From Planctomycetota bacterium (GTDB lineage Bacteria; Planctomycetota; JAJSAM01), in the NCBI GenBank assembly GCA_029932425.1, contig JAOZQC010000145.1, positions 1 through 7,642 on the forward strand: a DNA stretch of 7,642 nucleotides, in the 5' to 3' direction. Of this stretch, positions 6,417 through 7,642 are shown piece after piece. Below the pieces are notes generated by a model. That model worked only from the letters and a program-made list of their open reading frames with translations. It was not told the origin of the DNA and ran no database searches. Within the stretch, counting starts at the first letter, position 1. Each line of letters opens with the position of its first letter. Both the position numbers and the translations under genes were made by a program.

Positions 6417-6476
6417 GCGATGTTTCAGAAGCGGGTTTTGTCGCCGTCCGCCGTCCCGCCTCCGTGGTCTCCCGCG

Positions 6477-6505
6477 TTGATGCGGTGCGCGGGAAGGTCT
6501 ATTCT
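6477..6505 (+). promoter_or_regulatory. Probable sigma70-type promoter of the Ser/Thr kinase gene
   Basis: TTGATG (6477-6482) and TATTCT (6500-6505) are spaced by exactly 17 bp, each matching the consensus at 4 of 6 positions. Transcription would begin near 6512, leaving a leader of about 29 nt that contains the GGAGG ribosome binding site (6531-6535), 5 nt before ATG 6541. Confidence 0.45.
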
Positions 6506-6540
6506 CTGCGGATCGGCGCTTGCGGATTCCGGAGGGGACG

Positions 6541-7642
6541 ATGAGAGATCCCGAGGGCATGTTTCCGGAGGGTACGGGTCGTCCGGACGGGGAGCTGGTG
6601 CTCCTGGGTCGTTACCGGGTTTTGGGGGAGCTGGGCCGGGGGGCGATGGGGACGGTGTACCTGGCGGAGGACGGGGAGCTTTCCGGCCGGCGGGTGGCGG
6701 TGAAGATGCCGTCGGCGGTGCTGGCGCGGAATCCGCGGGCGGTGTCGGACCTGAAGCGGGAGGCGACGACGGCGATGCGTCTGAGCCACCCGCACATCGT
6801 GACGCTGCGGGCGTTCGAGGCGTCTAACGAGGGCGTGTTCCTGGTGATGGACTACGTGGAGGGGAGGACGCTGGAGGAGATCCTGCTGGAGAAGGGGAAG
6901 CTCACGGAGGAGGAGGTGCGGGAGATCTTCCGCCCGCTGGCGGAGGCGCTGGACTACGCGCACGGGCGGAAAGTGGTGCACCGGGACGTGAAGCCGTCGA
7001 ACATCTTGATCGAGAAGGATGGGACCCCGCTTCTCACGGACTTCGGGATCGCGCGGGAGATGAAGGACACGCTGACGCGGATGACGGGGAAGCTTTCTTC
7101 GGGGACGCTGCCGTACATGTCGCCAGAGCAGCTCCGGGGGAGCCCTCCCTCGCCCGCCCAGGACATCTACAGCCTGGCGGCGACGATGTACGAATGCCTG
7201 GTGGGCCACCCGCCGTTTCACCGGGGGCAGATCGAGTACCAGATCGTGAACGAGGATCCGGCGGCGCCCGAGGGGGAAGAGACCCCGCTGGCGCGATCGA
7301 TCCTTCGGGGTCTTTCGAAGGATCCGGAGGACCGTCCGGGGACGTGCCGGGAGCTGGTGGAGGGGACGCCCGCGCTACGGGGAGGGAAGCGGGGGCGGAG
7401 GAGCGCGGAGTCCGGGGCCGGGCGCGGCGCGGCGCCGGGGGGAGGGGGGAGAGGCAGGCGGGTGCCGGCCGTGTGGGGGCTCCTGCTGATCCTGGCGGCG
7501 GCGGGGGCGCTCTTTCTGCTGCGTCCCTGGGCGGGGGGCGAGGGAAAGGGAACGGGGTCTTCTCCGGGAAGGCGGGCCGCAGCGCCGGGGAAGAGGGCGA
7601 TCTCTCCGCCGGGGAAGAAGCCGCCGGCGTCGCCGGAGAAGG
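6541..7642 (+). CDS. Hanks-type Ser/Thr protein kinase with C-terminal transmembrane anchor (3' partial)
   Basis: The gene is open to the window edge, giving 367 codons without a stop. The catalytic domain (about 24-280) is complete. It shows the glycine loop GRGAMGTVY (32-40), AVK with Lys55, and the helix-C glutamate Glu74. These are followed by HRDVKPSN (147-154, catalytic Asp149), DFG (167-169), the activation segment end GTLPYMSPEQL (188-198), and Asp208 in the DIYSLA motif. All key residues are present, so it should be an active kinase. A basic, Gly/Arg-rich linker precedes one transmembrane helix (about 308-328). A Lys/Pro/Gly-rich stretch then leads into an extracytoplasmic part that is cut off. 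The layout is that of PknB/PrkC-like receptor kinases. The start is fixed by GGAGG 5 nt upstream. Codons end in G far more often than in the neighbouring genes. Confidence 0.95.
   Translation, partial: MRDPEGMFPEGTGRPDGELVLLGRYRVLGELGRGAMGTVYLAEDGELSGRRVAVKMPSAVLARNPRAVSDLKREATTAMRLSHPHIVTLRAFEASNEGVFLVMDYVEGRTLEEILLEKGKLTEEEVREIFRPLAEALDYAHGRKVVHRDVKPSNILIEKDGTPLLTDFGIAREMKDTLTRMTGKLSSGTLPYMSPEQLRGSPPSPAQDIYSLAATMYECLVGHPPFHRGQIEYQIVNEDPAAPEGEETPLARSILRGLSKDPEDRPGTCRELVEGTPALRGGKRGRRSAESGAGRGAAPGGGGRGRRVPAVWGLLLILAAAGALFLLRPWAGGEGKGTGSSPGRRAAAPGKRAISPPGKKPPASPEK

Noticed and set aside
6499..7221. Minus-strand 240-codon open frame opposite the kinase gene
   Set aside because: It is His/Arg/Pro-rich, antisense to complete kinase motifs, and has no ribosome site.

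Overview
This is a very GC-rich bacterial window with protein-coding genes on both strands, one tRNA and short spacers. The organism cannot be named from sequence alone. Three things suggest an environmental, didermic-type lineage such as Planctomycetota or a similar high-GC phylum. They are a Hanks-type Ser/Thr kinase with a C-terminal membrane anchor, a TMTC-like multi-pass protein with a TPR-like tail, and a large anchored exported protein of unknown function. This placement is inference. The high GC leaves several frames open for hundreds of codons, so many long apparent ORFs are shadows. The calls below rest on recognisable motifs and composition.

Layout. Bases 2-43 probably hold the last codons of a plus-strand gene that begins outside the window. 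A minus-strand gene at 124-1836 encodes the TMTC/DUF1736-like membrane protein. It is divergently arranged, across a 134-bp spacer, with a plus-strand gene at 1971-4019 for an N-terminally anchored exported protein I cannot name. That gene converges on a two-gene minus-strand operon. The operon consists of an ABC/SMC-like AAA ATPase (4690-5985) followed 2 bp later by a GTG-started, 197-residue protein resembling DUF4276/RloB/Toprim-type nucleases (4094-4687). A -10-like TACAAT lies just upstream of the operon. On the plus strand, a tRNA-Leu(GAG) with encoded CCA spans 6237-6325. It is followed by an AT-richer regulatory spacer with an inverted repeat and a promoter-like sequence, then by a Ser/Thr kinase gene starting at 6541 that runs off the right edge.

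The most interesting element is the ATPase plus Toprim-like pair. Its architecture matches anti-phage ATPase/nuclease modules of the OLD/Gabija/PARIS/AbiL type: an ATP-binding sensor and a small effector encoded as a tightly coupled pair. The effector is compact and departs from the usual Toprim Asp-x-Asp motif (Asp-Ala-Lys here). Its genomic setting is ordinary: no integrase, IS or other recognised defence gene is visible in the window. A defensive role is therefore inferred from family architecture only. The other genes (glycosyltransferase-like, exported protein, kinase) show no obvious functional link to it.
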